Translations under genes and position numbers: made by a program
In this document: positions 34,442-42,542 of the stretch, in pieces
Numbering within the stretch: the stretch's first letter is position 1
How the letters are laid out: each line of letters starts with the position of its first letter
Source of the DNA: CAIYQJ01 sp963717255
Lineage (GTDB): Bacteria > Chloroflexota > Limnocylindria > Limnocylindrales > CSP1-4
Length of the DNA stretch: 64,000 bases
Reading direction: 5' to 3'
Assembly (NCBI GenBank): GCA_963717255.1
Contig: CAVQVT010000008.1
Location: 62,001-126,000 of the forward strand
Notes under the pieces: generated by a model
What the model saw: the letters and a program-made list of their open reading frames with translations, nothing else
Databases searched by the model: none
What the model was told of the DNA's origin: nothing

Positions 34442-34855
34442 TCAGATGAAGACGATCTCGCCTTCCTCGGCGGAGAGGTAGAAGGCGGTCACGCCCTCGA
34501 CGCCGTCCACGAGCGGGTCGAGATCCGACTCCTCGAGGCGGAGGAGGTCCATCGAGAGCGAGCAGGCCTGGATGTCGACGTCTCCGAGCTCCTTCGCCTG
34601 CGCGAGGGTGTCCTTCCAGCTCGCCTGACCGGCCGCGCGGAGCGCGTCCACGGCGGCCCGGCCGGCCTCCCCGGCCTCCGGGCACAGGCCGTGGTCGAGG
34701 TCGATGCGGTCCTTGCGGAACGCGTCGAGCGCCCAGTACTGGAGGAAGACGTTCACTCGCTTCCCGAGTGCAGCGGCGCCGGCCGTCATGACGGCCGCGG
34801 CCTGGAGCTTGTCGTCCGTGCCGGAGAAGAGGACGAAGCTGATCGTGTCGCTCAT
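34442..34855 (-). CDS. DsrE/F-like sulfur-transfer protein
   Basis: 137 residues, starting at ATG MSDTISFVLFSGTDDK. A single DsrE domain with the conserved Cys in VDIQACSLSMDLLRL. First structural gene of the operon, seven bases from the ArsR stop. Likely passes sulfur to TusA, as in the DsrE-TusA pairs of sulfur oxidisers. Confidence 0.87.
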   Translation of the reverse strand: MSDTISFVLFSGTDDKLQAAAVMTAGAAALGKRVNVFLQYWALDAFRKDRIDLDHGLCPEAGEAGRAAVDALRAAGQASWKDTLAQAKELGDVDIQACSLSMDLLRLEESDLDPLVDGVEGVTAFYLSAEEGEIVFI

Positions 34856-34862
34856 GTGTCCC

Positions 34863-35228
34863 TCAGGCGTTGGTGGGCGCGGTGGCCCGCTGTGCCGACG
34901 GGGTCTGGTCGGCCGGGTCGGTGATCTCGGAGAGGCGCGCAAGGCGCCGCGTGAGGACGCCGCGCATGATCCCGCACGCCGTGACGACGTCGGGGTCGGC
35001 GAGCCGGTAGATGACCTCGCGGCCGGAACGCTCCGCCTCGACGATGCCGGCCGTCCGCATGACCGCGAGGTGCTGCGACGCGTTCGGCTGGCTGATGCCG
35101 AGCTCCTCCGCGAGGCGGGTCACGTCCCGGGGCCCCTCGGCGAGCCGATGGATGATCTCCAGCCGGCGGGGGCTCGCGAGTGTCTTGAGCACGTCCGCCT
35201 GGAGCGCGTAGATGGGATCCATGCGCAC
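34863..35228 (-). CDS. ArsR-family repressor of the sulfur relay operon
   Basis: 121 residues from GTG (35228) or ATG two codons on; AGGTGAG upstream favours the former. The winged helix spans residues 10-90: LKTLASPRRLEIIHRLAEGP, the recognition helix GISQPNASQHLAVMRTAGIVEAERSG and the wing. The only Cys is in TACGIMRG. The persulfide sensors SqrR and BigR use two Cys, so if this senses sulfide it must do so differently, for example with a single thiol or between subunits. TGCGCA-centred palindromes at its start and 29 bases upstream are likely operators. Confidence 0.88.
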   Translation of the reverse strand: MRMDPIYALQADVLKTLASPRRLEIIHRLAEGPRDVTRLAEELGISQPNASQHLAVMRTAGIVEAERSGREVIYRLADPDVVTACGIMRGVLTRRLARLSEITDPADQTPSAQRATAPTNA

Positions 35229-35259
35229 GATGATGACTCACCTGCGAATGTGCGCATAT
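35222..35259 (-). promoter_or_regulatory. Candidate ArsR operators (two TGCGCA cores)
   Basis: ATGTGCGCATAT (35248-35259), nearly a perfect 12-bp palindrome around TGCGCA, and a second TGCGCA (35222-35227) over the ArsR start lie 29 bp, about three helical turns, apart. The position fits autoregulation of the operon. Confidence 0.5.
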
Positions 35260-35398
35260 GTCCATACGTCCCACCAAGGTGGTCCGAATGGCCTGCCTCC
35301 TGCCACCGTCGTGGCGGCCGACCCTCGCGGGCGTCGGGACAGGGAGGACCGGTGCCGTCCGCTGCAGGACCGGCGCCGTCCGCTGGTGGATGGCCGGA

Positions 35399-36127
35399 TC
35401 AGCCCGCGGCGAGGAGCTCGACGACCTCGTCGTCGGGGACCTGGTCGAATCGCTCGTAGAAGCGGCCTACCGCACCGAACCCGGGCGGGACCGCCAGCAC
35501 GACGACCGCGTCGCACGCGGGCGCGAGCAGGTCCACTGCCTCCCGCGATGCGACCGGCGCGGCCACCACCACGCACGACGCGCCGAGAGCGTGCGCCGCG
35601 AGGCATGCGGCGTGCACCGTCGCCCCGGTCGCGAGCCCGTCGTCCACGATCACGGCGACGCGGCCGGCCACCGTGACGGCGGGGCGCCCGGCCCGCAGGC
35701 GCGTCTCGCGCTCGCGTGCGGCCCCGATCTCGACCTCGGCGAGGTGCGCGAGCGCCTCCTCGTCCATGCCAGCCTCGCGGCGCGCCCACGACTCCACGAC
35801 CGTCGTGCCGTCGGCGGTGACGGCGCCGAGCGCGAACTCCGGGTCCCACGGGCCCGAGATCTTGTGCGCCACGAGGACGTCGAGCGGGGCGCCGACGGCC
35901 CGGGCGACCGCGGCCGCGACCACCACGCCGCCGCGCGGGACCCCGAGCACCACGACCGTGCCGGTCGCCCTTCCTTCGGCGACCAGCCAGGCGGCGACGG
36001 CCGCGCCGAGGAGCGCCCCGGCCTCGTCGCGGTCACGGAAGGGCAGCCGCAGGCCGCCCGCGTCGTCGCCCTCCGGATCGTCGCGGCCGCCGAACGGGAG
36101 GCGGAACCCGCCGAGGGACGGCGTCAT
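35399..36127 (-). CDS. Phosphoribosyltransferase-fold protein
   Basis: 242 residues. The PRPP-binding motif is VAVIVDDGLATGATVHAA (acidic pair, then TGAT), near 155. Upstream VVVLGVPRGGVVVAAAVARAVGAPLDVLVAHKISGP contains the PPi loop (PRGG) and the conserved Lys. Similar proteins occur as stand-alone PRTase-like enzymes in mycobacteria and Chloroflexota with unproven substrates. The ATG shares ATGA with the stop of the upstream lipoprotein gene. The N-terminal 30 residues duplicate a short motif, FRLPFGGRDDPEG and LRLPFRDRDEAG. Confidence 0.85.
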   Translation of the reverse strand: MTPSLGGFRLPFGGRDDPEGDDAGGLRLPFRDRDEAGALLGAAVAAWLVAEGRATGTVVVLGVPRGGVVVAAAVARAVGAPLDVLVAHKISGPWDPEFALGAVTADGTTVVESWARREAGMDEEALAHLAEVEIGAARERETRLRAGRPAVTVAGRVAVIVDDGLATGATVHAACLAAHALGASCVVVAAPVASREAVDLLAPACDAVVVLAVPPGFGAVGRFYERFDQVPDDEVVELLAAG

Positions 36128-36885
36128 CGCGTCGCCCGGTAGTCCTTCGGGTCGATCGCCGCCTTGGCGAAGAGCGACCGGATCGTCGCGATCTCCTCCG
36201 CCGACGGCCCGGTCCCGACGCCCATGGTCCCGAGCCGGACGAAGCCGTTCCTCGGCGGGTCGTCGAGGATCGTCCAGACCGCGAACTGCTGCACCCGGAA
36301 CTCGACGTTCGGGAACTCCTCGAGCGCGAGCAGCCTCATGAGGTCCTTCGGCAGCGATCGCTTCACCAGCCTGAACGTGTCGTCCGATCCGGGCTGGTCC
36401 TTCGCCATCTCGCTGCACGCGACCTCGAGCGTGACCTCCTCGGTCGCCCCCGGTTCGAGGGGGATGACCTCCTTCGCGGTCACGACCATCGCCTGCGTGG
36501 CCGACCGGCCCGCGTCGAAGACCGTCCCGGGGTTGACGACGACGCGCAGCGGCTCACGCGTCTTCGACGTCACCTCGATGTCGAGTCGCTCGAGGCCACG
36601 CCCCGAGCCGGACACCGCGACCTCGCCGGCGGCCACCGCCCTGCGCAGCTCCACGGCGCGCGCCGGGGTCGGCTCGGGGGTGGGCGGGGCGGTCGGCTCC
36701 TCCGATGCGATCTCCACCTCGGACGACGACGGGTCCGGCGTGTCGAGGAAGGCGGGGGCCTCCGTCGGGCCGCCGGCGTCCGTGCAGGCGGCCGCGAGGA
36801 GGAGCGAGAGCAGCGCCAGCGGCAGGATCGCCCGGACGAGGGGGCCCCGACGGGACGGGATGTGGAGGACCGGCCGAGGTCGCAT
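36124..36885 (-). CDS. Lipoprotein of unknown function
   Basis: 253 residues from ATG MRPRPVLHIP. The hydrophobic signal ILPLALLSLLLAAAC ends in a lipobox with the lipidated Cys at 34. A Pro/Thr/Glu-rich tether to about 90 follows. The outer domain starts as a beta-sandwich: VAVSGSGRGLERLDIEVTS, PLRVVVNPGTVFDAG and QAMVVTAKEVIPLEPGATEEVTLEVAC. This resembles proteins that bind or cap other envelope components. No enzyme motif. A substrate of Lgt. Coupled by ATGA to the PRTase gene. Confidence 0.8.
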   Translation of the reverse strand: MRPRPVLHIPSRRGPLVRAILPLALLSLLLAAACTDAGGPTEAPAFLDTPDPSSSEVEIASEEPTAPPTPEPTPARAVELRRAVAAGEVAVSGSGRGLERLDIEVTSKTREPLRVVVNPGTVFDAGRSATQAMVVTAKEVIPLEPGATEEVTLEVACSEMAKDQPGSDDTFRLVKRSLPKDLMRLLALEEFPNVEFRVQQFAVWTILDDPPRNGFVRLGTMGVGTGPSAEEIATIRSLFAKAAIDPKDYRATR

Positions 36886-37193
36886 GCGCACCGAAGCCAC
36901 CCCGCGTGTCGCCGCGCGCGGCGGTCGAAGAGCCTCCCGGCCGTCCCGGCGCACGGTCCCTGACGGGCCTCCGGGCCCGCCTTGGGGCGACCGTACGTCG
37001 TCCCCCCCGTGTCGGGTAGTGCCGGGGGTCACCGGCCGGATCCGGGCGCCCTCCGGTCGGGGTCCGGAGCGCCCGTCGTGACGGGCCGCACGGCCCTTTC
37101 TGCCCCCCGGGGGCCGCGGGATGGTGACCCTGTTCCGGGGTCGCCTGCTCATGACAGGGGCCAGGGCGCGACCCCGGTGGGAGGCTTCGCGCG
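36886..37193. other. Divergent intergenic region (lipoprotein / korD)
   Basis: About 308 bases that must hold the promoters of the lipoprotein-PRTase pair and of korDABC. I see one imperfect GC-rich hairpin (about 37046-37077), but no convincing -35/-10 pair and no credible gene. Confidence 0.45.
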
Positions 37194-37484
37194 ATGTCCG
37201 TCGCCCCACTCGTGGCCGGTGCGGCCACGGCGTCCCACCGCAGGGCGGTCCGCCCGTTCATCCCCCTCTCGATCGCGACGGCGCGCTGCAAGGGCTGTGG
37301 CCTGTGCGTCGCGGCGTGCACGAAGGGCGCGCTCGAGCTCGACGAGGGCAGGGTGAACGCGCTGGGCTATCACCCCGTCCGTCTGACCGATCCATCGGCT
37401 TGTTCGAGCTGCGCCATCTGCGCCCGCGTCTGCCCGGACGCCGTGTTCACGGTCTACGCGCCGCCGAAGGGAGGCGACCGATGA
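37194..37484 (+). CDS. korD: 2-oxoacid:ferredoxin oxidoreductase delta subunit (2[4Fe-4S])
   Basis: 96 residues. Two cluster motifs, CKGCGLCVAAC and CSSCAICARVCPD, bind two [4Fe-4S] clusters, as in the ferredoxin-like subunit of KorABCD/PorD. It shuttles electrons from the oxidation of a 2-oxoacid to ferredoxin. An N-terminal stretch of about 20 residues is basic. Its TGA overlaps the korA ATG. Confidence 0.9.
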   Translation: MSVAPLVAGAATASHRRAVRPFIPLSIATARCKGCGLCVAACTKGALELDEGRVNALGYHPVRLTDPSACSSCAICARVCPDAVFTVYAPPKGGDR

Positions 37485-38593
37485 CCGCCGTCGCGGAGAA
37501 GCCGGCCGAAGCGCCACTCGCGCGCAGGACGCGGTTCCTGCGAAAGGGCAACGAGGCGATCGCGGAAGCCGCGATCCGTGCCGGATGCGACGCCTACTTC
37601 GGCTACCCGATCACCCCCCAGGCCGAGCTCCTCGAGTGGATGGCCCGCCGCATGCCGCAGGAGGGCCGGGCGTTCGTCCAGGCCGAGAGCGAGCTCGGTG
37701 CGATCAACATGGGGCTCGGCGCCGCCGCGTGCGGCAAGCGCGTGCTCGTGAGCAGCTCCAGCCCGGGGATGAGCCTCATGGCGGAGGCCATGAGCTACAT
37801 GGCCGCCTCCGAGGTCCCGATCGTCGTCGTGAACGTCATGCGCGGCGGTCCGGGCCTGGGGTCGATCGGGCCGAGCCAGGGCGACTACTGGCAGGCCACC
37901 CGCGGGCATGGGCACGGCGACTATCGCGTCCCGGTCCTCGCCCCGTCATCGATCGGCGAGGCGATGGAGCTCGTGGCGACGTCGTTCGAGCTCGCCGAGC
38001 GATACCGGACCCCGGTCATCCTCCTCGCGGACGGCATCCTCGGGCAGGCGATGGAGCCCGTCGAGGAGACGTACCGGACGCCGCCGCGAACGGACTTCGA
38101 CTGGGCGCTGTCGGGGGCGGATGGAAGGCCACCGCGCGTCGTGAAGTCGCTCCACCTCAAGCCCGAGGCGCTCGAGCAGCACAACCGCCACCTGCGCGCG
38201 AAGGAGGCGGCGATCCGCGACGCCGAGGTCCGGTGGGCCGGCGAGCGGCTGGAGGACGCCGATCTCGCGATCGTCGCCTACGGGACCGCGGCGCGGGTCG
38301 CCCGAACGGCTATCGCGCGTGCCCGGGAGTCGGGGATGCGCGTCGGGCTGTTCCGGCCGATCTCGCTGTGGCCGTACCCGGACGCGGCGCTGCGGTCGCT
38401 TGCGACGCAGGTTCGCGGCTTCCTGGTGCTGGAGATGTCGGCCGGCCAGATGCTCGACGACGTCCGGCTCGCGCTCGAGGGCGCCCGCCCGGTCGCCTTC
38501 CACGGACGGACCGGCGGCATGGTCCCCACGCCCGGCGAGGTGGTGGCCGCGCTCCACCGGCTCGAGACGCGGACGGGAGGGCCGGCGCGATGA
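37481..38593 (+). CDS. korA: 2-oxoacid:ferredoxin oxidoreductase alpha subunit
   Basis: 370 residues. Pyrimidine-domain subunit with FLRKGNEAIAEAAIRAGC and GYPITPQAELLEWM (conserved YPITP), followed by the transketolase C-terminal-like domain (AIVAYGTAARVARTAI). With the beta subunit it forms the TPP site. The absence of a fused gamma domain, with a separate gamma gene downstream, is the four-subunit form. ATGA overlaps at both ends. Substrate probably 2-oxoglutarate; branched-chain acids are also possible. Confidence 0.92.
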   Translation: MTAVAEKPAEAPLARRTRFLRKGNEAIAEAAIRAGCDAYFGYPITPQAELLEWMARRMPQEGRAFVQAESELGAINMGLGAAACGKRVLVSSSSPGMSLMAEAMSYMAASEVPIVVVNVMRGGPGLGSIGPSQGDYWQATRGHGHGDYRVPVLAPSSIGEAMELVATSFELAERYRTPVILLADGILGQAMEPVEETYRTPPRTDFDWALSGADGRPPRVVKSLHLKPEALEQHNRHLRAKEAAIRDAEVRWAGERLEDADLAIVAYGTAARVARTAIARARESGMRVGLFRPISLWPYPDAALRSLATQVRGFLVLEMSAGQMLDDVRLALEGARPVAFHGRTGGMVPTPGEVVAALHRLETRTGGPAR

Positions 38594-39363
38594 TCGTCGA
38601 GGAGGCGCCCCGCATCCTGTACGCACCGCCCGAGCTGCTCTCCGACCGGTCCACCACGTACTGCCCCGGTTGCGGGCACGGCGTGGTGCACCGGCTCGTC
38701 GCGGAGGTCCTGGGCGAGCTCGGACTGGGCCCGCGGACGATCGCCGTCGCGCCGGTCGGCTGCTCGGTCTTCGCCTACGACTTCCTGGAGCTCGACTTCG
38801 TCGAAGCGCCGCACGGGCGCGCCCCGGCGGTCGCGACCGGGATCCGCCGGGTCATGCCGGACGCCTTCGTCCTCACGTACCAGGGCGACGGGGACCTCGC
38901 CGCGATCGGGACGGGCGAGATCGTCCATGCCGCCGCGCGTGGCGAGGCCATCACGGCCGTCTTCGTCAACAACGGGATCTACGGGATGACCGGCGGCCAG
39001 ATGGCGCCGACGACGCTCACCGGTCAGAAGACCACGTCGTGCCCGTTGGGCCGCGACCCGGCCTTCACCGGCGTCCCCATCCCGATGACCGAGATGCTCG
39101 CGGTCCTGCCGGGCGTCGCCTACGCCGCCCGTGGGTCCGTGGTGGACGCGTCGGCGATCGGCCGGACGAAGCAGTACCTGAAGAAGGCCTGCCAGGTCCA
39201 GCTCGACCGCGCCGGCTTCGCCATCGTGGAGGTGCTGTCCAACTGCCCCGTCGGGTGGGGCATGACGCCGGTCGAGTCGATCGAGCACCTGCGCAACGAC
39301 GTCACGCCGGTGTACCCGCCCGGCGTCATCGTGGACCGGACCGCCCCGGCGCGGGGAGGCTGA
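38590..39363 (+). CDS. korB: 2-oxoacid:ferredoxin oxidoreductase beta subunit
   Basis: 257 residues. TPP-binding subunit: the YCPGCGHG Cys motif, and the GDGD..NN motif as YQGDGDLAAIGTGE and FVNNGIYGMTGGQ. CPVGWGMTPVESIEHL is typical of the Kor family. Starts in the ATGA of korA. Works with alpha and gamma in reductive or oxidative 2-oxoacid metabolism. Confidence 0.93.
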   Translation: MIVEEAPRILYAPPELLSDRSTTYCPGCGHGVVHRLVAEVLGELGLGPRTIAVAPVGCSVFAYDFLELDFVEAPHGRAPAVATGIRRVMPDAFVLTYQGDGDLAAIGTGEIVHAAARGEAITAVFVNNGIYGMTGGQMAPTTLTGQKTTSCPLGRDPAFTGVPIPMTEMLAVLPGVAYAARGSVVDASAIGRTKQYLKKACQVQLDRAGFAIVEVLSNCPVGWGMTPVESIEHLRNDVTPVYPPGVIVDRTAPARGG

Positions 39364-39365
39364 CG

Positions 39366-39989
39366 ATGGAGCGCTCGGTCATCTTCTCCGGCTTCGGCGG
39401 CCAGGGGCTCCTCTTCGCGGGCCAGGTCCTCGCGCAGGCCGCGATGGAGGAGGACCGCGAGGTCATCTGGATCCCGTCGTACGGCCCCGAGATGCGCGGC
39501 GGGACGGCGTACTGCACGGTGATCGTGGGCGAGGAGCCCGTCGGCTCCCCGATCGTCGAGCGGCCGGACGTCGCGGTCGTCCTCAACCCGCCGTCCCACG
39601 CGAAGTTCGCGCACACCGTGGTGCCCAACGGCGTCGTCGTCACGAACGCGAGCCTCGTGGATGCGCGCGTCGAGCGCCAGGACGTCTCTGAGATCGCGCT
39701 GCCGCTCACCGAGCTGGCCTCGGCGGCCGGCGACCCGCGCCTCGTCAGCGTGGTGGCGCTCGGGGTCGTGGCGGCCCGCACCGGGATCGTCCTCGCCACG
39801 TCCGTCCACCGCGCGCTGGTGGACATCGTGGGGCGGAAGCGGCCGGCGATCCTGGAGATGGACGTCGCGGCCTTCGACGCCGGGATGCGCGCGGCCGGCG
39901 GCAGGTCCATCGAGGAGATCCTCCGCGAGGAGGCCCACGTCCTCGAGGCGACGCAGCGAGAGGCGGCGCCGGTCGGACGCGAGGTCTGA
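39366..39989 (+). CDS. korC: 2-oxoacid:ferredoxin oxidoreductase gamma subunit
   Basis: 207 residues. GFGGQGLLFAGQVLAQAA and SYGPEMRGGTAYCTVIV are the classical gamma-subunit motifs, followed by a Rossmann-like core (VALGVVAARTGI). Two bases after korB. It completes a korDABC operon, ending before a GC hairpin at 40005. Four tightly coupled genes in this order argue for one transcript and equal stoichiometry. Confidence 0.93.
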   Translation: MERSVIFSGFGGQGLLFAGQVLAQAAMEEDREVIWIPSYGPEMRGGTAYCTVIVGEEPVGSPIVERPDVAVVLNPPSHAKFAHTVVPNGVVVTNASLVDARVERQDVSEIALPLTELASAAGDPRLVSVVALGVVAARTGIVLATSVHRALVDIVGRKRPAILEMDVAAFDAGMRAAGGRSIEEILREEAHVLEATQREAAPVGREV

Positions 39990-40004
39990 GGGCGGCTGCG
40001 ACCC

Positions 40005-40029
40005 GCCCGGCGTTGGGCTCTCGCCGGGC
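40005..40029 (+). terminator. Hairpin after korDABC
   Basis: GCCCGGCG (40005-40012) pairs with CGCCGGGC (40022-40029) across a 9-base loop, 15 bases after the korC stop. No T-tract. Confidence 0.5.
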
Positions 40030-40215
40030 CGCCGGGCCACGGTGACAGCCCGCGAGCCACGGCCCCCGCGGGCGCCGTGCGCCCCGGGGACGCGCCCCGC
40101 GCGGACAGTTCACGCGGCGACCCTCGCGGCGCTACCGTGGCGGGCGACGGACCCGACGCGGCCGGCGGGATCCCACGGAGATGCTCTCGCACCGGCCGTC
40201 ACGGAGGATGGGTGG

Positions 40216-40878
40216 ATGAGTCTCGAAGGTCTCCTCGTCGGCGCCCTGGCGATCCTCGTCGGGCTCGCGTTCGCGTTCGTCGGCTACCGGTTCTTCCTCG
40301 TCCTGCTCCCGATCTGGGGGTTCCTCGTGGGCTTCGCCCTCACGGCGAACGCGATCGCCGGGCTCCTCAACGAGGGGTTCCTGGTGACCATCCTCGGATG
40401 GATCGCGGGGTTCTTCGTCGGTCTCGTGTTCGCGGTCCTCTCGTACTTCTTCTGGTATGTGGCGGTGGTCGTGCTCGCCGGGACCGTCGGGTACGCGCTC
40501 GGGGCGTCGATCCTCGCCGCGCTGGGCATCGACTCCGGCTTCCTCATCTTCCTCGCCGGGCTCGCGGTGGGCGCGGTCTTCTTCATCGGGGCCATCGTCC
40601 TGGCGGTGCCGAAGTGGGCGATCGTCGTGCTCACCGCGATCGGCGGCGCGGGCGCGATCGTCGTCGGCGCGGCGCTCGCCATCGGACGCTTCCCCGTCTC
40701 CGGCCTGTCCGAGGGCGGAGTCGTCGGGGCGGCCATCGGCGACAGTGTCCTCTGGGCACTGGCGTGGGCGGCGCTCGCGGTGGCCGGGGTCGTCGTGCAG
40801 ATGCGGTCGTCCGCCGCGTTCACGCTCGACCGCAGCGGGTACCGGGACGTGACGGTCGTCGCGACGCGGACCCGCTGA
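40216..40878 (+). CDS. DUF4203-like polytopic membrane protein
   Basis: 220 residues. Seven hydrophobic segments begin immediately after MSLEG (LLVGALAILVGLAFAFVGYR). The glycine/alanine-rich pattern resembles DUF4203/TMEM198 proteins. A cytoplasmic tail of about 25 residues is basic. GGAGG lies ten bases before the ATG. Function unknown; no partner in the neighbourhood. Confidence 0.75.
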   Translation: MSLEGLLVGALAILVGLAFAFVGYRFFLVLLPIWGFLVGFALTANAIAGLLNEGFLVTILGWIAGFFVGLVFAVLSYFFWYVAVVVLAGTVGYALGASILAALGIDSGFLIFLAGLAVGAVFFIGAIVLAVPKWAIVVLTAIGGAGAIVVGAALAIGRFPVSGLSEGGVVGAAIGDSVLWALAWAALAVAGVVVQMRSSAAFTLDRSGYRDVTVVATRTR

Positions 40879-41019
40879 GCGTCCCGGTCGGCCTGCCCTC
40901 TCGACGCGCTCTCCGGACCCTCGCCGGGGGGTCGCGCGGGCGTGTCATCATGTCCACGGCTTCGTGACTTCAGCCGGCCCGGCGGCGCCCATCGGCCGGG
41001 CGAGATGGAGGGCTTCGCC

Positions 41020-41907
41020 ATGACCGATCAGCCACCGCCCGAGGCCGGCGCGACACCCGCCCCGGACGCCCTGCCGAGCGAGATCGCCGCGGAGGCCGGG
41101 GAAGGCCTGACGTCCGTCGCCGAGAGCGTGGATCGCACCTCGGACGCCGCCGGGGAGGCCGCCTCGCAGGCCGCGGCGGACGTCCCCGGGATCCCGGCCG
41201 CCACCGTCGTCGCCGCGGCGGCAGCCGCGCCGGTCGCCGCCGCTGCCGCTCCACCCGTGACTCCGCCCGCACCGGTGGCCGCGTCCGGGTGGATGCCGCC
41301 GCCTCCCCAGGCCCCGCCGCCCGCGGGAAGCGGCTGGACCCCGCCACCGGCGGTGCCCGTGGCGGGTGCGGGGTGGTCCGCCTACGCGCAGACCACCACC
41401 GGCCCGGGTGGCCCCGCGCCGGGCTGGGAATACGCGGGCTTCTGGATCCGCGCGACCGCGTACATCATCGACGGGATCATCCTGGGATTCATCACGGCGA
41501 TCCTCTGGTTCGTCGTCATCGCGATCGTCGGGGCCCTCGCGCTCTTCCCTGCGGCGGCGACCACCACCGACGGGACGCTCACCGAGTCGGAGGTCGCCGT
41601 CATCGGCGTCGGGATCTTCGTGGCCGTCATGGTCCTCGCGTTCCTGACGCTCGTCGCGACCGTCCTCTACTTCGTCCTCTTCTGGGTGAAGCGCGGCGGC
41701 ACACTGGGCCAGACCCTCCTGGGGATGCGCGTCGCGCGGGAGGCGGACGGGGCCCCGATCGGCTGGGGGGCGGCGATCGTCCGCTACGTGATGATGCTCA
41801 TCAGCTTCTGGATCTTCTACCTCGGCGTCATCTGGGTCGCGTTCGAGCCGCGGAAGCGCGGCTGGCACGACATGGTCGCCGGCACCGTGGTGGTCCGGCG
41901 CGTCTGA
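41020..41907 (+). CDS. RDD-family membrane protein
   Basis: 295 residues. A long disordered N-terminal region (about 1-135), rich in Ala and Pro with repeated SGWxPPP motifs, precedes the RDD domain: YAGFWIRATAYIIDGIILGF (the R and D-D residues), two more helices, and GQTLLGMRVAREADGAPIGWGAAIVRY. RDD proteins are often transport-related; the role here is unknown. GGAGGG eight bases upstream supports the chosen ATG over one five codons earlier. Confidence 0.85.
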   Translation: MTDQPPPEAGATPAPDALPSEIAAEAGEGLTSVAESVDRTSDAAGEAASQAAADVPGIPAATVVAAAAAAPVAAAAAPPVTPPAPVAASGWMPPPPQAPPPAGSGWTPPPAVPVAGAGWSAYAQTTTGPGGPAPGWEYAGFWIRATAYIIDGIILGFITAILWFVVIAIVGALALFPAAATTTDGTLTESEVAVIGVGIFVAVMVLAFLTLVATVLYFVLFWVKRGGTLGQTLLGMRVAREADGAPIGWGAAIVRYVMMLISFWIFYLGVIWVAFEPRKRGWHDMVAGTVVVRRV

Positions 41908-41922
41908 CCCCGACCCGTCGAC

Positions 41923-41968
41923 GAAGCATCGAAGGCCGGTCCCGCGCGGGACCGGCCTTCGATGCTTC
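41923..41968. terminator. Perfect 46-base palindromic hairpin
   Basis: Bases 41923-41945 are the exact reverse complement of 41946-41968, giving a loopless 23-bp arm palindrome (a realistic 21-bp stem and 4-base loop). It lies between convergent stops of the RDD gene (41907) and the receiver gene (41995). Confidence 0.75.
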
Positions 41969-41994
41969 TGGCGGCCGGAGGAGGCGGGCCGCCG

Positions 41995-42378
41995 TCAGGC
42001 GTGTCCGGCGATCTCCCGGAGCCTGCCGGCGAGCGAGGCCCCTTGCATCGCCTTGAGGATCACCGCTCCCACGCCGCTCGCAGCGGCGTCGCGGCGCGTG
42101 TCCGCATCCCAGTAGGAGGCGAGGACGGCGATCCTGCCGTGCTCGAGGACGCCGTCGAGTGCGTCCACCACGTTGCGCCAGCCATCGTGGACCGCGGAGT
42201 CCACCAGGACCACGTCCGGCGCCGTGTAGCGGGCCGCCGTCCGGGCGGCCTCGGCCGTCCGGACGCGCCCGACGACGAGGAAGCCGTGGCGGCTGAGATG
42301 GGCGCTCAGGGCCTCCGCCGACGCCGGGTCATCGCCGACGAGGAGCAGCCGTTCGTGTGCACCTTCGCGCTCGAGCAT
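41995..42378 (-). CDS. Single-domain receiver (CheY-like) protein
   Basis: 127 residues. Receiver fold with the phospho-acceptor Asp in PDVVLVDSAV, acidic pair in VGDDP near the N-terminus and Lys in AVILKAMQG. There is no output domain. The Ser in VLASYWD replaces the usual Thr. No kinase gene adjoins; the nearest is at 44659. It may take phosphate from another kinase or be a diverged, unphosphorylated form. Confidence 0.8.
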   Translation of the reverse strand: MLEREGAHERLLLVGDDPASAEALSAHLSRHGFLVVGRVRTAEAARTAARYTAPDVVLVDSAVHDGWRNVVDALDGVLEHGRIAVLASYWDADTRRDAAASGVGAVILKAMQGASLAGRLREIAGHA

Positions 42379-42542
42379 GCCCTAACGATGGTGGGGGCAT
42401 CCGGTGGTCTGGAGGGACAGCGGCACCCTTTCGCCGTGCCATTCGGCCCTGCCACCCGTCGCGACCTCACCGCTATCGTCGCGACCGTGGCGAGCGCCGC
42501 AGGGGACGCGCGGCGCTCGCCGCCGCGCGTCCGGGGCATGCG

